Shown here one piece after another: positions 21,973-32,280 of a DNA stretch of 64,000 nucleotides. Position 1 is the stretch's first letter. Each line of letters begins with the position of its first letter. The notes beneath the pieces are model-generated. The model was not told where the DNA came from and did no database searches. It worked only from the letters and a program-made list of their open reading frames with translations. A program made the translations under genes and the position numbers. Origin of the DNA: Artemisia argyi (lineage: Eukaryota; Streptophyta; Magnoliopsida; Asterales; Asteraceae); the NCBI GenBank assembly GCA_030686995.1, contig CM060704.1:173969718-174033717 (forward strand). Direction: 5' to 3'.

Positions 21973-22073
21973 TGCGCCGACTCCGGGCTATCCAAAAAGG
22001 GTAGTCGCCGTGGGATTAGTCGGCTCGCAATGTCGAGTCGGAAACCCATGTTTACCAAAAAAAAAAAAAAAAA
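21973..22073 (+). mobile_element. SINE insertion in R2
   Basis: A GCGCCGACTCCGGGCTATCC...GTCGGAAACCC segment ends in a poly(A) tail. The flanks correspond to a target duplication AACTATGTGAC, decayed on the right (TTGTGTGAC). The same insertion is in R3; R1 shows the empty site at about 18990. Confidence 0.75.
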
Positions 22074-22653
22074 TTGTGTGACAGTTAACCGACGAGTCCA
22101 TTTTACCACCTTTGTTCATGATCTTTGTGCTATTTGCAGTTTCATCAACGTCATCAGGAACATAGCTACCATGATATCAATTTGTCAAAGACTAGGGCTC
22201 ACAGCCCAAATGGTAGCTAAGCATAAGCTCCAAAACTTTTTTTCCCCCTTCAGATGCTACCTTGATATACCATACTGACGGCTCCATATGTCCTGTAGAA
22301 ATTGCCATAGTTCAATTTTAAGATACTGCAATTTTTGGGTAATATGTTCAAATCTTAAGTAGCAGTGTATGAGTATCCTTGGGCTTCTCTAACCCCTTGT
22401 TTCTAACCTGTACTAGCCAGAGAAAACTCAGCAAATTAGCTAACTATATGGATGACCATACATACATGGGTGACCTTTACATTTCCGAGTTTTCTTTTTC
22501 TTATGGACAGTATAGGTTTTGAGGGCTGTAGTTTTGTGCTTCATAACCTCAAAGGATGAGATATTAGTGGTCATAATTTGAGACGGTTGTTGTATACTTC
22601 AAAGTTGTAATTAATGAAGGAATCTTACATGACATAATTTCAGCTTGTATATG

Positions 22654-22866
22654 CAGTGGCGAAGCTTGGATTTTGTAAGTGGGGGGTCGGGATCTAAATT
22701 TTTTTTTTCCTAAGGCTATATTTCAGGTATACCGAAATTTTTGGGGGGTCGAAACCGAATATACCGAAATTTTTCTACACGAAAACTATATACCCCCTAC
22801 ATCGCAAAAAAAATTTCGGGGGGTCGGGCGCCCCCCCCCCCCGGCCCCTATGAAGCTTCGCCTCTG
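22654..22866. mobile_element. hAT-like MITE, 213 bp
   Basis: Ends CAGTGGCGAAGCTT and AAGCTTCGCCTCTG are inverted with one mismatch. They are flanked by an exact 8-bp duplication TGTATATG (22646-22653, 22867-22874). R1 and R3 hold the uninterrupted site. A C14 run lies at 22831-22844. Confidence 0.9.
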
Positions 22867-23500
22867 TGTATATGCCAAAAACATTAAGAGGGCCACCAGA
22901 TGAAGAAAAGGATGACTAATGAGTTTTGGACTAAGATGAGTTTACTTGGAAAGTCTTCTTAAACCCTCATATACTTCAAAAGTCATTGGTCACACACAAA
23001 TATATCCCAATCAACTTTCTTAGACATTTCTTTATCATCTAAGTTTCCTCATTGCCTTGTCAAAGACAGTTGTAATCTATATTTACTGTGGAATTTATTT
23101 CCAGCGTTTAACTATTTATTGAATGCAAGCATAATTAACAGATAAAACTTACGACTTGGTCCAGTTGCTTCAAATGTCTTTGTAGACGTTTAAAAAAAAA
23201 TAAAAAAAAATAAAAAAAAATAAAAAACGTAACTAATTCAAGGACTTTCAGAACCCCCAAAGATCATTGTGTTAAGTTTTTGTTTGAAATCTACACAAAG
23301 ATTCAAATTTAAGTAGCTTAAGATTTTGTCCATTATTGAAGTTGGAATTTCTGTACAAATAGAGAAGAATATTAAGTGGAAATCCTTCTGTAAACAATCG
23401 TAGAATTGTCAACTGAAAGATTTCCGCAAAGAATTAAAAAGTCTATCCAGACCTTGAAACAGAACCTTGTTGAACAAATTAGAATAGAATGGATATGCTA

Positions 23501-23571
23501 TGGGACAGAAAGATTCGAACCTCCAAATAGCGAGACCAAAACCCATTGCCTTACGGCTTGGCTACGCCCCA
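23501..23571 (-). pseudogene. Plastid-type tRNA-Gln relic in R2
   Basis: Same relic as at 20112, but with GTAAGGC restored in the D-arm as in native plastid trnQ. The GG to CC change is kept. Confidence 0.75.
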
Positions 23572-24256
23572 TTTCTATTTTTATTAATCGAAGTATAAGG
23601 TCAAATTGAGATAGTATTTGGAATGAAAAAGTCTACATAAAAAATCTAAACACACCATGTTAGAAACTATATGAACATGTTATTTGTGAATGCACAGCTT
23701 ACTCTAAAAAGCACTATTGCAGCCGAATGGATATAGAACATGTTAGATACTATTTGAACTCAATCCAAATTTCGGCTATAAATTTATTAGTTTTGTGAGT
23801 TTAAACCCAAATTTCTATTTTCAAATTTGAGTTGCAGGTTTATTGGATTGTTTATCTATCTATGGTTAAAGTTAGAGTGATTGAGTGATAGTTATGTGAA
23901 GACCCTACGTGGATAACCCAAAGTCGTTAAATGAAAAGTATTATTATCAGGCCATAGAATATTCAAAACTCTATCAACGTCAATGGATGAAACTTTATGC
24001 ATGGTGCGGTTTTATCACTACCTCGATCGAAATGAAGTAAAGAAACTTTGTATTACAAAAAGAAACAATAAAGCAATGTTGGCTTTAATAAATGAAATAT
24101 ATAAGCCCAATGGTTAGGTAGCTGAAGATACAATGTTAAATTTGTAAAAACTATGCATTAGGAATTTTTTCTTTGAATTGCAGACATACTTTGATATGGT
24201 CCCCCATCTAACACGGCCGAATGGTTAACGCATTAGGACAGGGGTGGACGTGATGT

Positions 24257-24703
24257 TCAAAAGATTACAAAGATAGAAAAAACAAGTTTAAAGAGCATCA
24301 GTTTGTGTTGAGAGATGGATATAAGGAGCCGCAACAAATAAGGGATTTTCCTCCGGGAGACATGAAGTTGAGCGAGTGGAACAAATATGTTGATTATGTG
24401 ACGATGGATAAGCACATGGCCCGAGCGGCAAAGAACAAGGCTAACAGGTCGAAACAACTTTACTCTTCAAATCACGGAACGAAGTAATATGCTGCTAGTC
24501 GATTTGATGAGGTAAGTCGTGATTAATATTTGTTTGATTGTTATTATATACTTGTTTAATTTGTTGCGTTGTTATTATATACTCATTTAATGTGTTTTCA
24601 GTGGGACGATAGTACGGGTGCATTCCCGGACCTTATCGAGCAATCCCGTGAAAGGCATCAGCGGGATGCAGTGTGGATCAACCAAATTGTTGTTGGGAGA
24701 TAC
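24257..24703 (+). pseudogene. Transposase_24-like fragment in R2
   Basis: Exons 24257-24511 and 24602-24703, near-identical to the R1 fragment (FVLRDGY for FVMRDGY, WINQ for WVNQ). It carries the same in-frame TAA after HGTK, so the lesion predates duplication. Confidence 0.6.
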
Positions 24704-25363
24704 GTAAGTAAATCTTTATAAAATTTACCAAAACAAATTATTGACACAAAACACAAACACCCATCTTGCGGCTAAAGTAGTGTTTGGTTGTTGTTGCGGC
24801 AATAACCAAACACTCTTGCTGCTACATCAGGAGTTTATTTGGTCAAAACGGTAAAATGGGTGATTCGGTCACTTAATTTTACACATATTGGCTCAAATGG
24901 GTGAAATTGTTGATTTTTTTTGACACGTTACTTATTAATACACGTTTGGGCTAAAATGGGTCAAAACGGATGAAATGGGTGTAACTTAAACAACAAAGTT
25001 ACTTATTAGTACATGTTTGGGGTAAAATGGGTGAAATTGGTCAAAACGGGTGAATTTTAACAAACCCCCGTTGGACCTAAAAAATGAGAAGTACTCAAAA
25101 TCCTTAATCCATGTAAGTCAATGTTTGACTATTGTTTTTCGTTTGATGATCTACCAATCTAAATGTGGAATTTTAACTCACTGATATTATAACAAAATAT
25201 AACCTGTCTAATAGGTTCAAGAGTAGAAAGTTGTCCAATGTGTATTTTTTAACCATTTAACCTTTTTAATCATTCACACATTAAGTATAAAAATGAACTG
25301 CGACAAAAGTTATTCGGGTTAACCTGTACCAACCTGTGCAGACCCGTCAAAACTATGTGACAG

Positions 25364-25467
25364 CGCCGACTCCGGGCTATCCAAAAAGGGTAGTCGCCGT
25401 GGGATTAGTCGGCTCGCAATGTCAAGTCGGAAACCCATGTTTACCTAAAAAAAAAAAAAAAAAAAAA
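25364..25467 (+). mobile_element. SINE insertion in R3 with intact target duplication
   Basis: A CGCCGACTCCGGG...GTCGGAAACCC body ends in poly(A) and is flanked by exact 13-bp copies AACTATGTGACAG (25351-25363, 25468-25480). It is short (about 80 bp plus tail), so probably 5' truncated. Confidence 0.85.
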
Positions 25468-26363
25468 AACTATGTGACAGTTAACCGACGAGTCCATTTT
25501 ACCACCTTTGTTCACGATCTTTGTGCTATTTGCAGTTTCATCAACGTCATCAGGAACATAGCTACCATGATATCAATTTGTCAAAGACTAGGGCTCACAG
25601 CCCAAATGGTAGCTAAGCGTAGGCTCCAAAACTTTTTTTTCCCCCTTCAGATGCTACCTTGATATACCATACTGACGGCTCCATATGTCCTGTAGAAATT
25701 GCCATAGTTCAATTTTAAGATACTGCAATTTTTGGGTAATATGTTCAAATCTTAAGTAGCAGTGTACGAGTATCCTTGGGCTTCTCTAACCCCTTGTTTC
25801 TAACCCGTACTAGCCAGAGAAAACTCAGCAAATTAGCTAACTATATGGATGACCATACATACATGGGTGACCTTTACATTTCCGAGTTTTCTTTTTCTTA
25901 TGGACAGTATAGGTTTTGAGGGCTGTAGTTTTGTGCTTCATAACCTCAAAGGATGAGATATTAGTGGTCATAATTTGAGACGGTTGTTGTATACTTCAAA
26001 GTTGTAATTAATGAAAGAATCTTACATGACATAATTTCAGCTTGTATATGCCAAAAACATTAAAAGGGCCACCAGATGAAGAAAAAGATGACTAATGAGT
26101 TTTGGACTAAGATGAGTTTACTTGGAAAGTCTTCTTAAACCCTCATATACTTCAAAAGTCATTGGTCACAAACAAATATATCCCAATTAACTTTCTTAGA
26201 CATTTCTTTATCATCTAAGTTTCCTCATTGCCTTGTCAATGACAGTTGCAATCTATATTTACTGTGGAACTTATTTCAAGCGTTTAACTATTTATTGAAT
26301 GCAAGCATAATTAACAGATAAAACTTACGACTTGGTCCTGTTGCTTCAAATGTCTCTGTAGAC

Positions 26364-26402
<39 letters not shown>

Positions 26403-26674
26403 GTAACTAATTCCAGGAATTTCAGAACCCCCAAAGATCATTGTGTTAAGTTTTTGTTTGAAATCTACAAAAAGATTCAAATTTAAGCAGCTTAAGTTTT
26501 TGTCCATTATTGAAGTTGGAATTTCTGTACAAATAGAGAAGAATATTAAGTTGAAATCCTTCTGTAAACAATTGTAGAATTGTCAACTGAAAGATTTCCG
26601 CAAAGAATTAAAAAGTCTATCCAGACCTTGAAACAGAACCTTGTTGAACAAATTAGAATAGAATGGATATGCTA

Positions 26675-26745
26675 TGGGACAGAAAGATTCGAACCTCCAA
26701 ATAGCGAGACCAAAACCCATTGCCTTACGGCTTGGCTACGCCCCA
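26675..26745 (-). pseudogene. Plastid-type tRNA-Gln relic in R3
   Basis: Identical in sequence to the R2 relic, with UUG anticodon. Confidence 0.75.
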
Positions 26746-27261
26746 TTTCTATTTTTATTAATCGAAGTATAAGGTCAAATTGAGATAGTATTTGGAATGA
26801 AAAAGTCTGCATAAAAAATCAAAACACACCATGTTAGAAACTATTTGAACATGTTACTTGTGAATTCACAGCTTACTCTAAAAAGCACTATTGCGGCCGA
26901 ATGGATATAGAACATGTTAGATACTATTTGAACTCAGTCCAAATTTGGGCTATAAATTTATTAGTTTTGTGAGTTTAAACCCAAATTTCTATATTCAAAT
27001 TTGAGTTGCAGGTTTATTTGATTGTTTATCTATCTATGGTTAAAGTTAGAGTGATTGAGTGATAGTTATGTGAAGACCCTACGTGGATAACCCAAAGTCG
27101 TTAAATGAAAAGTATTATTCTCAGGCCATAGAATATTCAAAACTCTATCAACGTCAATGGATGAAACTTTATGCATGGTGCGGTTTTATCACTACCTCGA
27201 TCGAAATGAAGTAAAGAAACTTTGTATTACAAATAGAAACAATAAAGCAATGTTGGCTTTA

Positions 27262-28757
27262 ACAAAATATAACCTGTCAAATAGGTTCAAGAGTAGAAAG
27301 TTGTCCAATGTGTATTTTTTAACCATTTAACCTTTTTAATCATTCACACATTAAGTATAAAAATGAACTGCGACAAAAGTTATTCGGGTTAACCTGTAGT
27401 GACCCGTACAGACCAATCAAAACTATGTGACAGTTAACCGACCAGTCCATTTTACCACCTTTGTTCACGATCTTTGTGCTATTTGCAGTTACATCAACTT
27501 CATTAGGAACATAGCTACCGTGATATACCATACTGACGGCTCCATATGTCCAGTAGAAATTGCCATAGTTCAATTTTAAGATACTGCAATTTTTGGGTAA
27601 TATGTTAGCAGTGTGTGAGTATCCTTGGGCTTCTCTAACCCCTTGTTTCTAACCGGTAATATCCTGAGAAAACTCAGCGAATTAGCTAACTATATGGATG
27701 ACCATACATACATGGGTGACGTTTACATTTCCGAGTTTTCTTTTTATTATGGACAGTATAGGTTTTGAGAGCTGTGGCTTTGTGCTTCATAACCTCAAAG
27801 GATGAGATATCAGTGGTCATAATTTGAGACGGTTGTAACATGTAAACTTCAAAGTTATAATTAATGAAGGAATCTTACATGACATAACTTCAACATGTAT
27901 ATGCCAAAAACATTAGAAGGGCCAACAGATGAAGGAAGGAATGAATAATGAGTTTTGGACTAAGTCTACACTAGTAGACATCAAAATTAAACTTAAAACC
28001 CTACCTCTAATTTGAAGTCTTCTTAAACCCTCACATACTTCAAAAGTCGTTGGTCACAAACAGTTATATCCCAATCAACTTTTTTAGACATTTCTTTATC
28101 ATCTAAGTTTCCTCACTGCCTTGTCAATGACAGTTGTAATCTATATTTATTGTGGAACCTATTTCAAGCGTTTAACTATTTATTGAATGCAAGCATAATT
28201 AACAGATAAAACTTACGACTTGGGCCGGTTGCTTCAAATGTCATTGTTGACGTTCAAAATAATAAAAACTTAACTAATTCAAGGACTTGCAGAACCCCCA
28301 AAGATCGTTGTGTTAAGTTTTTGTTTGAAATATACACAAAGATTCAAATTCAATCAACTAAAGTAAATGAAGTTATATTAGAAGGTTCTTGTCCATTATT
28401 GAAGTTGGAAGTTCTCTACACTTAGAGAGTTAGAGAAGAATATGAAGTTTATTGAAAGCTCTCTGTAACCAATTGTAGAATTGTCAATCGAAAGATTTCA
28501 GCAAAGAAAAAAAAAAAAAAAAAAAAAAAGTCCAGACCTTGAAATAGAACCCTGTTAAACGAATTAGAATACTACGGATATGCTCTGGGACAGAAGGATT
28601 CGAACATCCGAATTGCGAGACCAAAACCCGTTGCCTTACGGCTTGGCTACGCCCAATTTCTTTTTTTTTTTCTTTTCTTTTTTTTATTAATCAAAGTATA
28701 TGGTCAAATTGAGATGTTATTTGGAATGAAAAAGTCTGCATAAGAAATCAAAACACA
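27262..28757. repeat. Local tandem repeat, copy R4 (diverged, partial)
   Basis: Begins at the AACAAAATATAACCTGTC landmark and ends where gypsy gag sequence starts. It lacks both the SINE and the exon-like segment (TTTGTCAAAGACTAGGGC) found in the other copies, and diverges most. Confidence 0.8.
28586..28656 (-). pseudogene. Plastid-type tRNA-Gln relic in R4
   Basis: The closest of the four to native plastid trnQ (AACGGG stem, AATTCGGA and GGATTCGAA), although the acceptor starts TTGGGCG. This suggests the plastid insertion predates the tandem duplications. Confidence 0.75.
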
Positions 28758-29248
28758 CCCACAAGTTGACCCGCGTGGGTGTGGATACGCGGGCTTTTCA
28801 CACACCGCTATGTGTTTTAGTTTCTTTTTCTTTAGTGCATTCGGATTTGCGGGCCCGCTGCTGGGGTTTTTTGACACGTTTTCGAATTGTTTCTTATCTT
28901 TTGGTCGCTTTGAAATCCTCTCTAAGTTGAGCATGTCGGATTTGAGGCGTCTTCTATTTGTTTCGGAACCTGAACGCTTCTGCCCGTCTTCAGGTTTGTT
29001 CCGGGGAACTTTCTTTTGATGAACTTTCTCGCTTGAGTCCCCCGAACAACGGGGTATCGTACTCATGACCGGGATCCCGGGGGGCCGTACTAAGAACCAA
29101 TTCGGTGTGACCTTCCTGTATTTTGGCTTTTCTTTTCTTTCTCCGCAAGGCGGATGTCGACATGGAAATGATGCCGCAGAGTTGTTCGCTTGTGGTGAGT
29201 ATTTTCCAAGAACGCAATTATATACTGGTCCCACGGATGGCGCCAACT
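28758..29248 (-). pseudogene. Gypsy-type gag start, truncated
   Basis: The minus-strand ATG at 29163 begins MSTSALRRKKRKAKIQEGHT, a basic gag-like N-terminus with a 57-residue run before the first stop. Homologous-looking but frame-broken text continues to 28758. It lies directly downstream of a PBS-like TTGGCGCCATCCGTGGGAC (29228-29247), known after LTRs of Tat-lineage gypsy elements. The rest of the element is missing, replaced at 28757 by tandem repeat R4. Confidence 0.6.
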
Positions 29249-29888
29249 TGTTAGTGCAAAAAGTGTGAATGAGTTAGAGTTGGGCTCAGTTTGAAGTGAG
29301 CCGCCCTTGATGGATCCTCCGCTCCGTAACTTATGCACTAATCCAAGTAATAAGTTGTCTTTCCTGCACAAGTAAAAGCACACCGTTAGCCTTATCGTGG
29401 GGACGGACCCCACGATTAAGCTCCAGCGTGAGAATAAGTACTCATGTAATAGAGAAATATGTGTGTCTGAGGATGAGTGAGAAAGTCATACCTCGAAAGT
29501 GTGAGTTGAGGTTTCCTTTTATAGGTAACAGAAATATTAGGGTTTCCTGATATTTCGCATATTGCTATAGTAGCCGAGGTGGGACCCTTGTCAGGCAAAG
29601 ATCCGTAGCTTAATCGATTGATGCGGACGTGGATGGTTTTTCGGACCGGGGGCCGGTCCGCGAGCGTACTTTGGAAGTGACAATCGTATACATCCTTTGT
29701 TTGTCCAGATCGTGCCATGCTCGTGGCATGAGCTTTGGCCATGTCTGGCTTTATTGGCTTGTTGGGCCGGAGCCCGTTTTCCTTGTGGGGCCGGAGCCCA
29801 GTTTGTTTATAAGGTCGGAGCCCAGTTCATTCGGGATACTCCAGGCCCCAGTAAGCCTGTTGTCCGTGCTATACGTCATCAGGTATCA
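29249..29888 (-). mobile_element. Gypsy-type LTR, copy A (~640 bp)
   Basis: Minus-strand end CACTAACA adjoins the PBS-like sequence, and a TATA-like CCTATAAAAGG lies at about 29515. The start is placed at TGATACCTGATG (29888) by TG convention and is less certain. Tandem GGGCCGGAGCCC motifs (29764-29822) lie in the U3 part. A second copy is at 51848-52513. Confidence 0.65.
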
Positions 29889-29898
29889 TGCTATGTTT

Positions 29899-30363
29899 CG
29901 TAGTCGTTAAGATCCCGATCCTGATCTTAGGATCTTACGATTTTATGATTCTACGAAGCAAAAACGATCCGGATCCTACCTAGGATCTTAACAAGCTTAA
30001 GATCTTATAGGATCCCGATCTTGACCATAGGATCTTAAGATCTACTCCGATCCGATCTTAGTTTTCTCGAACCGCAAACTAAAAAACTACAAATTTATGG
30101 TTTATGGTTTTATATAATTTAAAAACAATATGTGATTCTTTTTAAATATTCCATATTCATAATTTATGAAAACATTTTCATGAAATATTCATATAACTTC
30201 ATGTTTATAATATATAATAATTTGAAGATTTGAATAATATTACAAAGATCATTAAAAAAAAATAGCATTATAGTAGGATCTTAGGATCCCTATCCGATCT
30301 TACGATCACGATCTTGCAAAGATGAAAACGATCCTCGGTAGGATCCCGATCTTGAAAACATTG
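29899..30363. mobile_element. GATC-rich hAT-like element 1A (465 bp)
   Basis: Flanked by the exact 8-bp duplication CTATGTTT (29891-29898, 30364-30371). Ends C(G/A)TAGTCGTTAAGATC and GATCTTGAAAACATTG are diverged inverted repeats. The interior is dense in GATC and AAGATC motifs in both orientations. No reading frame. Confidence 0.85.
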
Positions 30364-30371
30364 CTATGTTT

Positions 30372-30840
30372 GCTTTATTTGCTCTTTCCTTTATTGTTGC
30401 TTATTTGTGATTCAATTTAATCACAAGAGACCTATCTACAAAAATCGTCATTCAGTTGTACCTAAGCTTCGAGATTACACATGTATCTAAGTTACAGTAA
30501 TATGTAGTAATGCATTTGGGGCTGCTGAAAAACTGCAAATTTTGGGGGTGTTTCGGTTGATCTTGGTTGCAAAATTTGTACCTCCGTTGCATACATTACT
30601 ATTGTATACAGTTGCTCCGTCGCAACGCACGATCTTCAAATCCTCGTTTAATAACACATGCTCAAATAAATATTTATAACTCATATGTTTAAGAAGCTTT
30701 TAATATTACGATGATACGATCAATTTAATAAAAATAATAATAAGTGATTTTTTAAGTTTAAAATACATGTGTTATTTCACAATCAAGTCCATAAAATTAG
30801 ATTTAAGATTAACAAATTTCCAGAAGTGTAGGGTTTAATT
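30372..30840. other. Spacer between two hAT-like elements; no gene seen
   Basis: AT-rich sequence without recognisable coding or repeat content. Removing both elements restores it to continuous sequence. Confidence 0.4.
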
Positions 30841-30848
30841 GTAAATTG

Positions 30849-31090
30849 CAAGGTTTTCAAGATCGAAATCTTACCCAGGATCATTTTCTTTTTTGCAAGA
30901 TCGTGATCGTAAGATCGAATCAGAATCTTAAGATCCTATTCTAATGTTATTTCTTAATAGTTTTTGTAATATTATACAAATCTACAAATTATAATACATT
31001 ATAAACACAAAATATTATGAATGTTTCATAGAAATATTGTCCTAAATTATGATTATGAAATGTTTAAAAATATTAACATGTTGTTTTTTT

Positions 31091-31146
<56 letters not shown>

Positions 31147-31344
31147 ATGAATTTATAGTTTTTTAGTTTGTAATCCGAAAAAAGTAAGGTCGGATCGGAT
31201 TAGATCTTAAGATCGTATGGTCAAGATCGGGATCCAATAAGATCTTAAGCTTGCAAAGATCCTATGTAGGATCCAGATCATTTTGCTTTGCAGTATCGTA
31301 AAATCGTAAGATCCTAAGATCAATATTGTGATCTTGACAACTTG
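30849..31344. mobile_element. GATC-rich hAT-like element 2A (496 bp), inverted
   Basis: Same family as 29899-30363 in opposite orientation. Starts CAAGGTTTTCAAGATC, ends GATCTTGACAACTTG, with 8-bp duplication GTAAATTG (30841-30848, 31345-31352). Contains a poly(A) run of about 46 bases (31098-31143) that is only a few bases in copy 2B. Confidence 0.85.
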
Positions 31345-31352
31345 GTAAATTG

Positions 31353-32280
31353 TATGAAACAATCATAATATAAAGTTGTTTAACAAGCTTAAAATTTGAA
31401 AAAAGGTACATATTTTTGTTTATTTAATAAGATTTGAATTATATGTTTGACCACAGTTAATTCAATGTTGACTTTCATTGACCAATAGAAATGCTATATT
31501 TGACAAATGGGCTAAATTGTGCTCTTTTATTGGTTCGAGTTAGTCTTCATTCTAAAAGCATCAACTATAGTAAATCTTTCTAAAGGTTTATAAGGGGGTG
31601 TTTCTTTTTTCTTTTAGCTAAGGATATTGACTCACTAAACATAATTTAATATTTCTTTCTGGGGCTTACTTATATTCACTAATTCATCAATACATAGAGG
31701 GTGTAAAATATGAGCTCTTCCCCATTAAGAGGAAGTAATAGACGTGAGACCTATTATTTCTGTTAGTGAAAGTGTGTTATGACAATAATTTATAAACCCA
31801 TCCTCACTATGTACAAACATTTTCAAGTTTTATGAACATCTCACATAATTCAAATGCATTAAATTACGAAAAAGGCTCAATATCTTATACCTTTTCATGC
31901 CACACAAGGTTGAAATGAATATTCACTATTTTTTACAAGTTTTTAAATCTCTTCATAATTTTATAAACCTTTTTCATAAACTATCATAGTGGACGCCCTA
32001 ATAAATCATTTTCCTTTAGTGTTCAAAGATTATTGTGGACCGCATAATTTTCATTGAAAGATTCTTTTATAAATCGCAATCAAAAGTTAGAATTGTATAT
32101 AAATTAATAAGAAATTAAAGTTTAAGGCTTATCAATTTTGATAGACTTTCAAAACCAATTGATACGTTTACAAATGAAACTAGACCACATACAACATATT
32201 CTTGTGACAACAGTGTATAAGTATATATATATGTGTAGCAGCAAGTATGAATATTTATAGCAACTAAATAAAAAAACACT
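31353..32280 (+). promoter_or_regulatory. RLP1 upstream region
   Basis: Nearly identical to the region upstream of RLP3 (53947-54884), so it is the shared RLP promoter block. TATA-like TATAAGTATATATATATG lies near 32216, about 60 bp before the ATG, followed by AGCAGCAAGTATGAATATTT and AACTAAATAAAAAAACACT. Confidence 0.5.

Larger units (their letters stand above)
21671..25059. repeat. Local tandem repeat, copy R2
   Basis: About 3.39 kb, the longest copy. It carries the SINE shared with R3 (21973-22073) and a private hAT MITE (22654-22866), plus a private TAAAAAAAAA triplication near 23200. Confidence 0.85.
25060..27261. repeat. Local tandem repeat, copy R3 (3' truncated)
   Basis: Follows R2 in order but breaks at about 27261 (AATGTTGGCTTTAA), before the transposase fragment, and joins R4. 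Contains a poly(A) run of about 34 bases near 26367. Confidence 0.85.

Noticed and set aside
28704..29246. 180-codon minus-strand frame as a host gene
   Set aside because: It begins inside the PBS of a gypsy-type LTR and lies in the gag position in another frame; no domain is recognised.
29899..31344. One foldback transposon with ~460-bp arms
   Set aside because: Each arm has its own exact 8-bp target duplication (CTATGTTT and GTAAATTG), so these are two independent insertions.
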